A stretch of 64,000 nt of DNA from Azorinus chamasolen (GCA_963576725.1 OY755241.1:73978999-74042998), one strand, 5' to 3'; shown: positions 1 to 10,050, numbered from the stretch's first letter. Notes: generated from the sequence alone by a model not told the origin. Translations and numbers: made by a program.

Positions 1-69
1 TGATGCTCACTTTTGGTATATTTATCCAAAGATGTTGTATCTAAAATAGCCTATGAGGTAATGGGTTAA
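1..69 (+). mobile_element. Right end of a family E TTAA MITE
   Basis: The window opens inside an element whose right end (TAGCCTATGAGGTAATGGG followed by TTAA) matches the complete family E copies at 8987-9217 and 45750-45965. Bases 70-251 hold no recognisable gene or repeat. Confidence 0.7.
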
Positions 70-251
70 AATGAAATCCACAAAACATTAGACGGCAATG
101 ATTTGCATGTTTTGTGTTTCAAATTATTCAGCTCCCCATCGACCTATAGTAATGAAACCCAGGATCATGTCTCGTCTATTTAACATTAAAATACCTCCAC
201 TAGATACCAAAGACAAAACCTTACATGACGATTGCATGAATGGAGCACCTT

Positions 252-690
252 TTAACCATACGTGTACTTCATGAATAATCATGTAAGATATAATGACACC
301 ATGCCTATTAACCCTTTCGCTGCCAAACTCTGTCGTCTGCTAACTTTGTCGTCTGCTAAAAAAAATCTTTTTTTTATTTTCTTCATTTTTGTTTCAAAAA
401 CATTGTAACAATAACAAACAGTTTGGATCCTGATGAGACGTCGGCGTCTCATCTGGATCCAAACTGTTTGCATAGATAATCACATATCCGGCATTGGCAG
501 AGAAAGGGTTAAATAGATCAATTTTATAATATTTTGTGTCACGGTAGAAAATGTAGAATCATAATTTGTATTAGTTCATTAGAAAAACAGAGTAGACCCC
601 GATCAGACGGCTCCTATAGTAGCCGTCTGATTTTGGTCTGCTCTATTAGCAAAGGCGTAGAACGATGTATATATGGAGTAAAATGTTATA
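252..690 (-). mobile_element. Family D MITE interrupted by a family A MITE
   Basis: The left part has the family D end (ATGAATAATCATGTAAGA, then ATAATGACACCATG). The right part has the GTAGAATCATA stretch and the CAGAGTAGACC hairpin at about 585-650. The two halves are separated by the element at 308-512, inserted at a TTAA. The right terminus is degenerate. Confidence 0.65.
308..512. mobile_element. Family A TTAA MITE, complete
   Basis: Ends are TTAACCCTTTCGCTGCCAA and its near-complement TTGGCAGAGAAAGGGTTAA. A long central hairpin at about 417-471 has arms CAAACAGTTTGGATCC and GGATCCAAACTGTTTG around GATGAGACG/CGTCTCATC. No coding capacity. TTAA at both ends fits piggyBac-type target duplication. 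Confidence 0.85.
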
Positions 691-842
691 TGTTGGTCAA
701 GTAAACACAACCTGTAGACCCAGACCAGGTGTTTTCAGAAAGGACTCTTTGTTACACTCTTGTAGAAACACTCATCAAAGTGATCTTTTAGATTCGTTCA
801 AAATACGTATTTGGATAGATTCAATTAGATATATTTTTATGG

Positions 843-1055
843 GTTGACCCTTTCCTTCATATAGACGCCTTTTCACATATCTGCAAACAGAGTAGACCCG
901 GACCAGACGACTTCCAGGAGCCGTCTGATCCAGGGCTGCTCTGTTTGTTAATTGAATTTAAGAGATATGACACTGTTCCACGTTCCATATTTTATTTCGG
1001 CCATGGATATTCAGTAGGTATTGAAAGTCTAATTATAGAACAGGGAAATCCTCAA
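843..1055 (+). mobile_element. Family C MITE, degenerate
   Basis: CCCTTTCCTTCATATAG at the left is followed by the hairpin GCAAACAGAGTAGACC...GCTCTGTTTG (about 890-950). The right half has GATATTCAGTAGGTATTGAA, as in other family C copies. The terminal TTAA has decayed to TTGA on the left. Confidence 0.65.
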
Positions 1056-1078
1056 CCTGACTCTTATTTGCAAACATA

Positions 1079-1184
1079 TTCGATACAGGTAAGACGCCGA
1101 GTCACTCGGTGTTTCATCAGGTGCCAAACTGTTCGATACAGGTAAGACGCCGAGTCACTCGGTGTTTCATCAGGTGCCAAACTG
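1079..1184 (+). repeat. Tandem duplication of a family A hairpin arm
   Basis: Two apparently identical 53-bp units lie head to tail. Each contains AAGACGCCGAGTCACTCGG and ends in GTGCCAAACTG. The unit is a decayed family A hairpin, so this looks like the first step of array formation. Confidence 0.8.
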
Positions 1185-1230
1185 TTTGACACTCACTCAG
1201 TAGTTTTTTTTTCAAACTTTTGCTCGAATT

Positions 1231-1481
1231 TTAACCCTTCGCGTGCTATTCATGTCAATATACCTACCTGTAAATAGTGAAGACCCAGATGAGACAGCTC
1301 CTACAGGAGCTGTCTCATCAGGGTCTGCACTATTTACAAGTTGACTGTGCAACCAATGCACTCCACAGCAGTGGTTGCATAGGGAAATGATTGTACACAG
1401 TGAAGATTCAGGTAATTATACAACAGGGCATGGGTAAAGAAGGGAGAAATGTATTTTAAAATTCAGCAAGAGAATGGTTAA
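1231..1481 (+). mobile_element. Family B TTAA MITE, copy 1
   Basis: 251 bp bounded by TTAA. The left end is TTAACCCTTCGCGTGCT and the right end the complement-like AGCAAGAGAATGGTTAA. A central hairpin (AGATGAGACAGCTCC / GGAGCTGTCTCATC) is flanked by TAAATAGTGAAGACC and CTGCACTATTTACA. A second short palindrome (GCACTCCACAGCAGTGG) lies to its right. Bases 1482-1679 hold nothing recognised. Confidence 0.85.
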
Positions 1482-1679
1482 ATAGGTAAAATGACACTCG
1501 GCCAATAGTTTCTCAAATGTTTGTTCGAATTTAAAATTGGTAAAATGGCTCCAGATCAAGATTTGAGCAGACATTATTTTGTTTCACAGCATGATAAGTG
1601 TTTTAAGTGGATCACGATACAGAATGCATTACACAAGACTCTATCTCTGTGTCTGTCTCTCATAGCGTCTAGCTCCTTC

Positions 1680-1890
1680 TTAACCCTTTCCATCGTATAA
1701 ATACATTTTCATGCATTTGCAAACAATGGCGACCCAGATCAGATGGCTCCTGTAGGATCCGTTTGATCAGGGTATACCCAATTTGTTTATGAAATAATAT
1801 CGATCTGTCTACATATGGACATTATATACATTCAGCTAATAATATGGTATCATTATTTCTTGAACGAATACTGAACAGGGATAGAGTTAA
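1680..1890 (+). mobile_element. Family D-like TTAA MITE
   Basis: Starts TTAACCCTTTCCATCG, has a hairpin with GCAAACAATGGCGACCC and CAGATGGCTCCTG, and ends GGGATAGAGTTAA. The right half contains GGTATCATTATTTCTTG, the degenerate family D right end. Confidence 0.65.
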
Positions 1891-2126
1891 CCGTTTGCCT
1901 GATAGAGGTGCCTTTTTGTGCCTTTGTCAACAGAGTAGATCCAGATCAGACGACTCAAGTAGGATATGTCTGATCAGGATCTCTTCTTTTCTCTGGAAGT
2001 ATATAGATCTGATTCTACTATTTCTGCTCTAGCCAAAACTTCATATTTTCATATACCATCATAAGAACCCAGCTAATAAATATTCATGATGTAATTTATA
2101 TCTAAAATGAACATGTATGAGGTAAA
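1887..2126 (+). mobile_element. Family D-like MITE abutting the previous one
   Basis: Begins at the TTAA that closes the preceding element. The hairpin at about 1928-1990 has AACAGAGTAGATCC and TGATCAGGATCTC. Its right part contains TTCTACTATTTCTGC and ATATTCATGATGTAA, as in family D. The right end is decayed. Confidence 0.55.
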
Positions 2127-2129
2127 GTG

Positions 2130-2523
2130 TTGCTATTGGAAGCTTTTCATTCTTGGGTCGTCTGATCAGGGTCTGTTTTGTTTGCTTGTGTTGAATACAT
2201 GAATGGCTGCTTAGGTTCTACTGGAAACACAAATACCCTCCATCTGATCAGGCTCTGCCCGGTTTACTAATGGAATATTACAACGGATACATAAATTGTG
2301 TTCGCAAATATGCATACCTCCTGCAGGTGTGTTGTTGTTGATTTTTGGCACACAGGTGCATCGATGCAATACGATACATATACAATGTACTTGATTTCAA
2401 TTCTGCCGCCATACGTACTGGACATTGTCTGTTTTTGCTGTACATCGATACATATTTTGTTTGTCAAAACGTATAGAATTTAAAGAATTTACACCAAAGG
2501 CAATATGAAACTCTGAAGTAAGT
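2130..2523. other. MITE fragments and unassigned sequence
   Basis: Contains a half hairpin (TCTGATCAGGGTCTG, about 2159), a family M right-end remnant (GCTTAGGTTCTACTG, about 2209) and another half hairpin (CTGATCAGGCTCTGCCC). The remainder to 2523 shows no recognisable motif. The overlapping short frames on both strands have no protein signature. Confidence 0.4.
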
Positions 2524-2781
2524 TTAACCCATTTTCTGTTAACAATTTCCCTTTCGCATTTGGACGCATCTGCAAACACAGTAGACCCAGATCAGGCGGC
2601 TCCTGTAGGAACCGTCTGATCAGGGTCTGCTCTGTTTGCTTATGGTATAATATAGATCTGATTATACAGCTTCTCTCTGAGCCGAAATATCCTGTGTCCA
2701 TATGCCATTATAAAAAATAATCTTATTAATATTCAAGACGTAATTATTTCCTACATGAATATTCATCAGGGAAAGGGTTAA
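2524..2781 (+). mobile_element. Family D TTAA MITE
   Basis: TTAACCCATTTTCTG to GGGAAAGGGTTAA. The hairpin at 2574-2640 pairs GCAAACACAGTAGACCC with GGGTCTGCTCTGTTTGC. The right half carries ATTCAAGACGTAATTATTTC and ATGAATATTCATC, the family D signature. Confidence 0.8.
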
Positions 2782-2807
2782 GCGCGACCTGATTCGCATA
2801 TAGCAAA

Positions 2808-2872
2808 CAGTTTAGATCCAGATGAGAAGCCGATTTACTCGGCGTCTCATCAGGACCCAAGCTGTTTGACAT
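2808..2872. repeat. Family A hairpin core
   Basis: AGCAAACAGTTTAGATCCAG pairs with GGACCCAAGCTGTTTG around GATTTACTCGGCGTCTCATC. The flanking family A termini are not intact. Confidence 0.65.
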
Positions 2873-2966
2873 TAGGTCAATAGTTTCTTAAGAGGTTTAA
2901 ATCAAAAGTATGTAGACATTGTAACAGATCAGAATTGACCAGACATATGTTTGTCAGCAGACAAGG

Positions 2967-3185
2967 GCTAGCCGATTCCCTCATAGCCTATTTTTAGATC
3001 CAACCAATCTACCGAAAAAGACTATTAATTAGAGAAAAGGAACATTTTAGAATTTTGGAGTTTGAAACCGTTGTGATAAATAGAACATTTGCTCCCATAG
3101 GAGCAAATGCTCTATTTATCCAATGATTTCAAAAAGTGACTTTTATAGAGGCGTAGAAAGGCGAATTTATGAAGGAAAGGGTTAA
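2967..3185 (-). mobile_element. Family E MITE, chimeric right end
   Basis: Starts with the reversed family E end (GATTCCCTCATAGCC). It carries the family E hairpin (AACATTTGCTCCCATAGGAG / AGCAAATGCTCTATTTATC). It then ends with a family D-like terminus (GGCGTAGAAAGGCG ... GGAAAGGGTTAA), so the two ends come from different families. Confidence 0.65.
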
Positions 3186-3434
3186 GTACCACTGGTAACT
3201 ATCACTGTCTGGTACCAGAATATGTTTAGATTGTTGAATAATTCCCCCCATTAATCTAAGAATATGATACAGCGAGCAGGTTGGTGATTTGACGTTTTTT
3301 GTAATAGCACATATTCACATGGAGGTTATTATTTGTGACGATATAATTATCCCATATATTGCATGCTTGTTAAATCTGTCCGAATTTTTCGACCTCACGA
3401 AAAGCACTTCTGAATAAACCACAATCTGAAAGGG
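3186..3434. other. Unassigned spacer
   Basis: No open frame, repeat or motif that I can support. Confidence 0.4.
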
Positions 3435-3930
3435 CTTGCATGATGCCAATATGTTAACCGTTACCCGGGTTGTATGATGATAATATATTGTCCCTTACCC
3501 GGGTTGTATGATGTCAATATGTTAACCGTTACCCTGGTTGTATGATATCAATATGTTAACCGTTACCCGGGTTGTATGATATCAATATGTTAACCCTTAC
3601 CCGGGTTGTATGATGTCAGTATATTGTCCCTTACCCGGGTTGTATGATGTCAATATGTTACCGTTACCCGGGTTGTATGATGTCAATATGTTAACCCTTA
3701 CCCGGGTTGTATGATGTCAGTATATTGTCCCTTACCCGGGTTGTATGATGTCAGTATATTGTCCCTTACCCGGATTGTATGATGTCAATATGTTAACCCT
3801 TACCCGGGTTGTATGATGTCAGTATGTTGTCCCTTACCCTGGTTGTATGATGCCAATATGTTAACCGTTACCCGGGTTGTATGATGTCAATATGTTAACC
3901 CTTACCCGGGTTGTATGCTGTCAGTATATT
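3435..3930 (+). repeat. 34-bp minisatellite, first block
   Basis: About 15 head-to-tail units whose consensus contains TTACCCGGGTTGTATGATG and TCAATATGTTAACCC. Each unit carries CCCGGG and usually a TTAA. Higher-order variation is visible: some units have GTCAGTATATTGTCCC in place of CAATATGTTAACC. It is the same family as 4927-6097. Confidence 0.9.
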
Positions 3931-4926
3931 ATTAGTTATACAGATCATTGGCGGGGTATCTGACTTTTTGTTTCCTGCTGAGGAAATTCATGTTGCCCGA
4001 GCTGTTAGGCGAGGGCTACATGTATTTTCCTCAGCAGGGAATGAAAAGTCAGATATCCCGCCAATGATCTGTATAACGATTTTATTATACTGCAAAGTTT
4101 AATATTTGTAGCAGTTAATTAGCGTTGTTAATGTAGACGTCGTTTTCCCTCATGGGCCTCATACTGGTTTTTTTTATAAAACAAGGTAAGGGCTTATATA
4201 AATAATATCTGTATGATAACCAGCTCATTACATTTGTGGATAGAAAGGGGTCTTCAAAGTGCATTAGTTTCTCAAAGGATTGAAAGAATCAGACGTTAGT
4301 AAAACTTTCAGCATATCAGCGGTAAAGCAAACACTATTTTTCAGCATCAGAACGCTTAAACTTAATAGAGAGATTGACGCTATTCCGACGTCATTTGGAT
4401 GACGTCAAAGTGACGGTTTTATAATATTCAAACAAATGGGCGTTGGAAGGAGCGGCTATACTGTAATTTGCAAGTACGTGTACTGTACATGTGCATAAAT
4501 AAAATCTGAATCGAATTAGGGGTGGATTGGCTTTGTAAAAGCGGGGGTTTGGGGGCTAATCAGTACTTGCACAAACACTTTGACAAACATTTTCAGCATC
4601 AGAGCAGAATAAGACCTTCCCCACGTATCGGGTTCATTTGCATTGTTATACAACAACTTTAACAAAAATGTTTCTCAACGGATAACTTTGTTCCGCCCCA
4701 AACTGGTGTTATTTCGTTTGAGAACGGTTGTTTGGATCGAATCGAGGAAGTGAAGCTTGTCGGCCATTTTTATTTTATTGTAGCAATGAAGCGAGGCCCT
4801 CGACGGGGGAAATTCCATTGCTGCTCATGACTCCGTATATACATCAGAATTTAGAGGGATACACGGCTTTTATACATGGCTAATTGACCAATCAAAATCG
4901 AGGATTTTACTTTGCAGTATAATAAA
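3931..4926. mobile_element. 996-bp insertion splitting the minisatellite
   Basis: The minisatellite reads GTCAGTATATT up to 3930 and resumes with GTCTCTTACCC at 4927, so this block was inserted within one unit. It opens with a large hairpin: arms of about 52 bp at 3935-3986 and 4026-4077 differ at only a few positions, with a 39-bp loop. TTTATTATACTGCAAAG occurs just after the hairpin and, inverted, at the right end, so the ends are related. There is no protein-coding signature, and the short frame across the hairpin is not a gene. I do not recognise the family. Confidence 0.7.
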
Positions 4927-6097
4927 GTCTCTTACCCTGGTTGTATGATGCCAATATGTTTACCGTTACCCGGGTGGTATGATGTCAATACGTTGTCCCT
5001 TGCCCTGGTTGTATGATGTCAATATGTTGTCCCTCACCCGGGTTGTATGATGTCAATATGTTACATGTAACCCTTACCCGGGTTGTATGATGTCAATATG
5101 TTACATGTAACCCTTACCCGGGTTGTATGATGTCAATATGTTAACCCTTACACGGGTTGTATGATGTCAATATGTTACATGTAACCCTTACCCGGGTTGT
5201 ATGATGTCAATATGTTACATGTAACCCTTACCCGGGTTGTATGATGTCAATATGTTACATGTAACCCTTACCCGGGGTGTATGATGTCAATATGTTAACC
5301 CTTACACGGGTTGTATGATCTCAATATGTTTACACTTACCCGGGTTGTAAGATGTCAGTATCTTAACACTTACCCAGGTTGTATGATGTCAATATGTTAA
5401 CCCTTACCCAGGTTGTATGATGTCAATATGTTACATGTAACCCTTACCCGGGTTGTATGATGTCAATATGATACATGTAACCCTTACCTGGGTTGTATGA
5501 TGTCAATATGTTAACCGTTACCCGGGTTATATGATGTCAATATGTTAACCCTTACCCGGGTTGTATGATGTCAATATGTTACATGTATCCATTACCCGGG
5601 TTGTATGATGTCAATATGTTAACCCTTACCCGGGTTGTATGATGCCAATATGTTAACCCTTACCCGGGTTGTATGATGTCAATATGTTAACCCTTACCCG
5701 GGTTGTATGATGTCAATATGTTAACCCTTACCCGGGTTGTATGATGTCAATATGTTAACCCTTACCCGGGTTGTATGATGTCAATATGTTAACCCTTACC
5801 CGGGTTGTATGATGTCAATATGTTAACCGTTACCCGGGTTTCAATATGTTAACCCTTACCCGGGTTGTATGATGTCAATATGTTAATCCTTACCCGGGTT
5901 GTATGATGCCAATATGTTAACACTTACCCGGGTTGTATGATGTCAATATGTTAACACTTACCCGGGTTGTATGCGGGTTGTATGATGTCAATATGTTAAC
6001 ACTTACCCGGGTTGTATGATGTCAATATGTTAACCGTTACCCGGGTTGTATGATGTCAATATGTTAACCCTTACCCGGGTTGTATGATATCAATATG
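4927..6097 (+). repeat. 34-bp minisatellite, main block
   Basis: Roughly 30 or more tandem units of the family at 3435-3930. A 40-bp variant with TTACATGTAACCC alternates with the 34-bp form at 5050-5600, and a near-homogeneous 34-bp run follows at 5600-5830. The right border is a TTAA where a family C MITE has inserted. Confidence 0.9.
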
Positions 6098-6361
6098 TTA
6101 ACCCATAACATTTTCCCTCTTATAAACGCATATTCAAGCATTTGCAAACAGAGTAGACCCAGATCAGATGGCTCCTATAGGATCCGTCTGATTAGGGTCT
6201 GCTCTATTTGCTAATGGAATTTGACAGATCTATTTCTTACTTTCTAAAAATACTACAATATCCCCACCTTCCATATTTCATTGCAACTATTTTGTCCATG
6301 GATATTCAGAAGGTACATGTATTGAAATTTGGAATAAACATAGAACAGGGAAAGGGCTGAC
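6098..6361 (+). mobile_element. Family C MITE inserted in a satellite TTAA
   Basis: Begins at the TTAA of a minisatellite unit, then CCCATAACATTTTCCCTC. The hairpin at 6146-6210 pairs GCAAACAGAGTAGACC with GGTCTGCTCTATTTGC. The right half has CCACCTTCCATATTTCATTG and GGATATTCAGAAGG, and it ends GGGAAAGGGCTGA (decayed TTAA). Confidence 0.8.
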
Positions 6362-6436
6362 TAGGTAGACTACTGACGGCTCAGTAAGTATTGACCAAGT
6401 GTCAGATAAATGGTTAAAATAATTCCTTTTACATAG

Positions 6437-6684
6437 TTAACCAGTTCCCTTTTCTATATATAGTCCAAATTTCAATACTTACTGAATATTCCTGGGATAA
6501 TTATTTTAATCAAATATAGAAGGTGGAACATTTTAGCAATTTTAAAAGTAAAGAAGCAGATCTATCAAATGCCATTAGCAAACAGAGCAGACCCTGATCA
6601 GATGGCTCCTCTAGGAGCCATCTGATCTGGGTCTACTCTGTTTGCAAATGCGTGAAAACACGTTCGTATGAGGGGAAGGGTTAA
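6437..6684 (-). mobile_element. Family C TTAA MITE, complete
   Basis: Reverse orientation. TTAACCAGTTCCC at the left, GGGAAGGGTTAA-type end at the right. The hairpin at 6578-6645 (CAAACAGAGCAGACCC / GGGTCTACTCTGTTTG) has a nearly perfect stem, and GAAGGTGGAACATTTTAG is the family C body. Confidence 0.8.
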
Positions 6685-7062
6685 TCATCAACTATTTATG
6701 AATATATGTCTCTTCACACATTTGCAAACTGAGTGGATCGTGATCAAACAGCTCCTGTAGGAGCTGTTTGATCAGGGTCTGCCCTGCTTGCGTTTCAAAT
6801 AATATAAATCCGACAACGGTCATGCATTCAACCCATGACATGTAGTATACGCGTGGAGTCACACATCTTATTTTGCATATCGTGTCAGTTTTCATTGTTG
6901 GAGGATATCTTATTAATATGGGACAGACTGCTTTCCATTTAATTATCTCAATGGGTATCACGTGTACCCTTATCCACGCTCTAGAACATCTAAAATGTCT
7001 GCTCAAACTTGGATCGGGTGCAATTCCGGGTTGAACAACCTCCTTGGGAGCTTTTGATCGAA
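6685..7062. repeat. MITE-type hairpin and flank
   Basis: A stem at 6723-6793 pairs GCAAACTGAGTGGATCG and GATCAAACAGCTCCTG with GGAGCTGTTTGATC and CTGCCCTGCTTGC. The flanks resemble no intact family. The minus-strand open frame over this stretch is a shadow of the hairpin and has no protein signature. Confidence 0.6.
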
Positions 7063-7132
7063 TACCAAACAGTTTGGATCCTGATGAGACGCCGAGCTAC
7101 TCGGCGTCTCATCTGGATCCAAGCTGTTTGCA
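7063..7132. repeat. Family A hairpin core
   Basis: CAAACAGTTTGGATCCTG and CATCTGGATCCAAGCTG form the arms around GAGACGCCGAG/CTCGGCGTCTC. Bases 7133-7355 show nothing recognised. Confidence 0.75.
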
Positions 7133-7355
7133 GATTCGTACACGTATCAGTTGGCGATTAGCTGGAGAACGGTAAAATTATAACTATGTGAAAAGTATGT
7201 TTTGCTGATATAAAAAAACAGCCAAATTCTGATTTTGTTACAACGTCATGGTCGAGAAAAATGTGCAGTGCAAACAAGTCGAACGAGTGCTTACATGTAT
7301 ATTGTGTACAGTCGAATCTCTATAAAGCGACTATTTAAGAGTAACAATGGATTGT

Positions 7356-7660
7356 TTTTAACCAATTCCCTCATAGGCTATTTCTAGATCCAATCTCTTT
7401 GGATACATCTACCAAAAAGGACCATTTACCAGAGAAAAGTAACATTTAAGAAGTTTGTGGTTTTGAAACCATTGTGACAAATAGAGTATTTGCACCTATG
7501 GAATTAGCCAGGTTGGGTTGACGGGGTAATACGCATGTTGGATAGATCTGATCAGGGTCTGCTCTGTTAGCTTATGCTATACCATAGATACATTGATAAA
7601 GATATAATAAAGATACGATTCTACTCTGCGCATGTGCTAATATGATAACAATTATTCTAA
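7356..7660 (-). mobile_element. Family E MITE fragment plus family D hairpin fragment
   Basis: TTAACCAATTCCCTCATAGG starts a reversed family E element that breaks after ATAGAGTATTTGCACC at about 7498. It is followed by a half hairpin of the D/C type (TGATCAGGGTCTGCTCTG, about 7547) and AT-rich sequence. Confidence 0.6.
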
Positions 7661-7913
7661 TTAACCCTTCGCTTGCTATTCGCGTCAATATAATACCTAC
7701 ATGTAAATAGTGAAGACCAAGATGAGACAGCTCCTGCAGGAGCTGTTACATCAGGGTCTGCACTATTTACAAGATGATTGTGCAACTAGTGCACTCCACA
7801 TCAGTGATTGCACAGCGAAATACCTGTACACAGTGAAGATATATGTAATTATACAACAGGGCATGGGTAAAGAAGGAAAACTGGATTTTAAAATTCAGCA
7901 AGCGATGGGTTAA
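7661..7913 (+). mobile_element. Family B TTAA MITE, copy 2
   Basis: 253 bp with TTAACCCTTCGCTTGCT and AGCAAGCGATGGGTTAA as ends. The hairpin (AGACAGCTCCTG / CAGGAGCTGTT) sits between TAAATAGTGAAGACC and CTGCACTATTTACA. Closely similar to copies 1, 3 and 4. The + frame inside it is not a gene. Confidence 0.9.
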
Positions 7914-8001
7914 CTAATATTCTTGACGTTATTATTTCTTACACGAATAATCACTGAGTAAACGGTTGGGATATCAGCTAATGAATATTCATTGAAAGTA
8001 A

Positions 8002-8048
<47 letters not shown>

Positions 8049-8049
8049 T

Positions 8050-8091
<42 letters not shown>

Positions 8092-8270
8092 GGACAATCC
8101 CCATAGGAGCTGTCTCTACAGGATCTGCACAGTCCGCGTATGAAATAAAATAGATCCAATTTTGCAGTTTGATTAAGGGCAAAACCTTCTTTGTCAATTA
8201 ATCCATTAGAAAACTTCAGCTAACAAATATCCATGATGTCATTATACCAGTAATTTACATGAATATTGAT
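7914..8270. repeat. GATA microsatellite inside MITE debris
   Basis: A (TAGA)n run occupies about 7998-8090 with one interruption (GATATATAG). To its left is a family D right end (TTCTTGACGTTATTATTTC), to its right a short remnant CAGGATCTGCACAGTC. Translation of the run on the minus strand gives a YLSI repeat, which is an artefact. Confidence 0.85.
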
Positions 8271-8479
8271 CAGATAAAATTCACTACTAAAAGGTCAAGG
8301 TTACATTTTTTTTAAAAATTCTACCACAAGAGTAAATCATAACAACACAATTGTCACTGATTGCAGATCATATAAAACAACCATTATTTTATTGACAAAG
8401 GCAAGACATCATGCATTATCACACTTTCTAACAAAATAATGCCCTAAATTTGTATAACATTTGTGGCTTGAAGTATATA
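8271..8479. other. Unassigned AT-rich spacer
   Basis: No supported feature. Confidence 0.4.
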
Positions 8480-8718
8480 TTAACCCATTCCTCCATAAAT
8501 ACGCCTTCCAGCCCCTTTGCAAGCAGATAAGATCCAGATCAGACGGCTCCTATAGGAGCCGTCTGATCTGGGTCTACTCTTTTTGCTGATGATATGATTC
8601 TTTGAAGTTTGTGCCATCACCAAAAATTCTTGTCCCCATGTGCTATAATAACAATTAATCTAATTAATATTCATGACGTCATTATTTCTATTTTCTTATT
8701 CACGGAGTAAAAGATTAA
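8480..8718 (+). mobile_element. Family D TTAA MITE, complete
   Basis: TTAACCCATTCCTCCATAAA to GGAGTAAAAGATTAA. The hairpin at about 8525-8575 has perfect AGATCAGACGGCTCCTAT / ATAGGAGCCGTCTGATCT arms. ATTCATGACGTCATTATTTC lies at the right. Confidence 0.85.
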
Positions 8719-8927
8719 GTACAATAAAACCTCACAATCTTTTGAGTAAGGAAGAAACAATAACGTATTAGGCGAGTGACTGCTTCAGTACCAGAGAGGC
8801 GGCTGTAAGGCATGATAAACTGGGAATACGAATTATCCGTGTGCTGGAATGAAACAAAATGGCGTACAGAAGAATATCCCTGATCCAAGCATTTGGTAAA
8901 GAAGAATTAAACTAAGGTACCCTTTTT
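8719..8927. other. Unassigned spacer
   Basis: A possible family M left-end remnant (ACAATAAAACCTCACAATC) lies near 8720. Nothing else is supported. Confidence 0.3.
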
Positions 8928-9390
8928 ATTCCATGAATATTCATGTAAGAAATAATGACATCATGAATATTCATTAGATTAATAGTTTAACCCATTCCCT
9001 CAAATTGACGACTTTTGACGACTCTGTAAAAGTCAATTTGTGAAACCATTGTGATAAATAGAGCATTTGCTCCTATAAGAGCAAATGCTCTATTTATCAG
9101 AATGGTTTCAAACTACAAAATTCTAAAAAAAAATCCTTTTCTCTAGTTAATGCTCCTTTTCAGTAGATTTATTCTAACAGGTTGTATCTAAAAATAGCCT
9201 ATGAGGTAATGGGTTAAATAGCATATGGATTAGTGACTAAGGAATTGTTGACATTGGCAGAAACTGTAAAATTATATATATATTATATCATAAGCAAACA
9301 GAGCAGACCCTGATCAGATGGCTCCTATAGCAGCCATCTGATCTAGGTTTAGTCTGTTTGCAAAGGCGTGTGTATGGCGTAAAGGGTTAA
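8928..9390 (-). mobile_element. Family D MITE carrying a nested family E MITE
   Basis: The left piece contains ATGAATATTCATGTAAG and AATGACATCATGAATATTC and stops at TTAA (8987). The right piece resumes at ATAGCATATGGATTAG and runs through the hairpin GCAAACAGAGCAGACCC...TAGTCTGTTTGC to AAAGGGTTAA. Removing 8987-9217 and one TTAA restores a continuous family D body like the one at 11523-11747. Confidence 0.85.
8987..9217 (+). mobile_element. Family E TTAA MITE, complete, nested
   Basis: TTAACCCATTCCCTCAAAT to TAGCCTATGAGGTAATGGG plus TTAA. The central stem pairs AGAGCATTTGCTCCTAT with AGAGCAAATGCTCTATTTAT. Flanking TTAA copies on both sides inside family D show TTAA target duplication directly. 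Confidence 0.9.
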
Positions 9391-9688
9391 AGAATTAAGA
9401 ACATTTCAGGTAAGCAACTGCTTAATATACGAGAACGTATATATAACACATTTGCAAACTGCGTAGATTAAGATCCACAGACTCCTGAGGGAACAATTTG
9501 ATCAGGCTCTGCACTATTTGTCATAAAAATAATTTTCTTATTAATAAATTAATACTTTCTCAGGAAGGGGTCAGTTTAACACATTCAGCAGATAAAGGGT
9601 AAACACAAGATTAAAGTCATCCAGGAACCCGTCAGAGAAGCTTTCATCCTGCATTAAGCTTTCGCTGCATTTGCAAATACATTTGGTA
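9391..9688. other. Degenerate hairpin and unassigned sequence
   Basis: A decayed MITE hairpin lies at about 9451-9530 (TTTGCAAACTGCGTAG ... TGATCAGGCTCTGCACTATT). The rest is unassigned. Confidence 0.4.
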
Positions 9689-10049
9689 CAGTGCTCCCTC
9701 TCTACAACGACACCCTTTGGGATACGAAGATTGTATGTGTTGTTCAGAGGGAGTTATTATAGGGAGGGAAGATCAAACATAATTAGCTTGTTTGCAGATC
9801 CCCAAATCAGGTTATTTCCAGAACTAAAACCGTTATGCCTCTATCAAACCCTATGTTGTGACCACTCTTTAGAATCGTCACAAAGTGACGATTCTAAAGA
9901 GTAGTCACAACATAGGGTTTGATGAAGGCATAAAGCAAATACGATGGAAAAAAGTTGTTTCTGGAGCCCTGTTGTTTCGGAAACAGTGACATGCGTTGTT
10001 GTAAGGAGGGTATCTTTATTGGTAAGGTCGTTGTAGAGAGGGAGCGCTG
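9689..10049. mobile_element. TIR element with a 47-bp-arm central palindrome
   Basis: Ends are CAGTGCTCCCTCTCTACAAC and its inverse GTTGTAGAGAGGGAGCGCTG, preceded by TA on the left, which suggests a Tc1/mariner-type MITE. In the centre, 9835-9881 pairs with 9885-9931 with few mismatches around the loop AAA, giving a very stable cruciform/hairpin (GATTCTAAAGAGTAGTCAC is part of one arm). The short frames on both strands are reflections of this symmetry. Confidence 0.75.
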
Positions 10050-10050
10050 T

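Noticed and set aside
3435..6097. CRISPR-like array
   Set aside because: Units are contiguous tandem copies without unique spacers, in a eukaryotic context.
7910..8197. Minus-strand frame with a tyrosine/leucine/serine/isoleucine repeat
   Set aside because: Translation of a GATA microsatellite.
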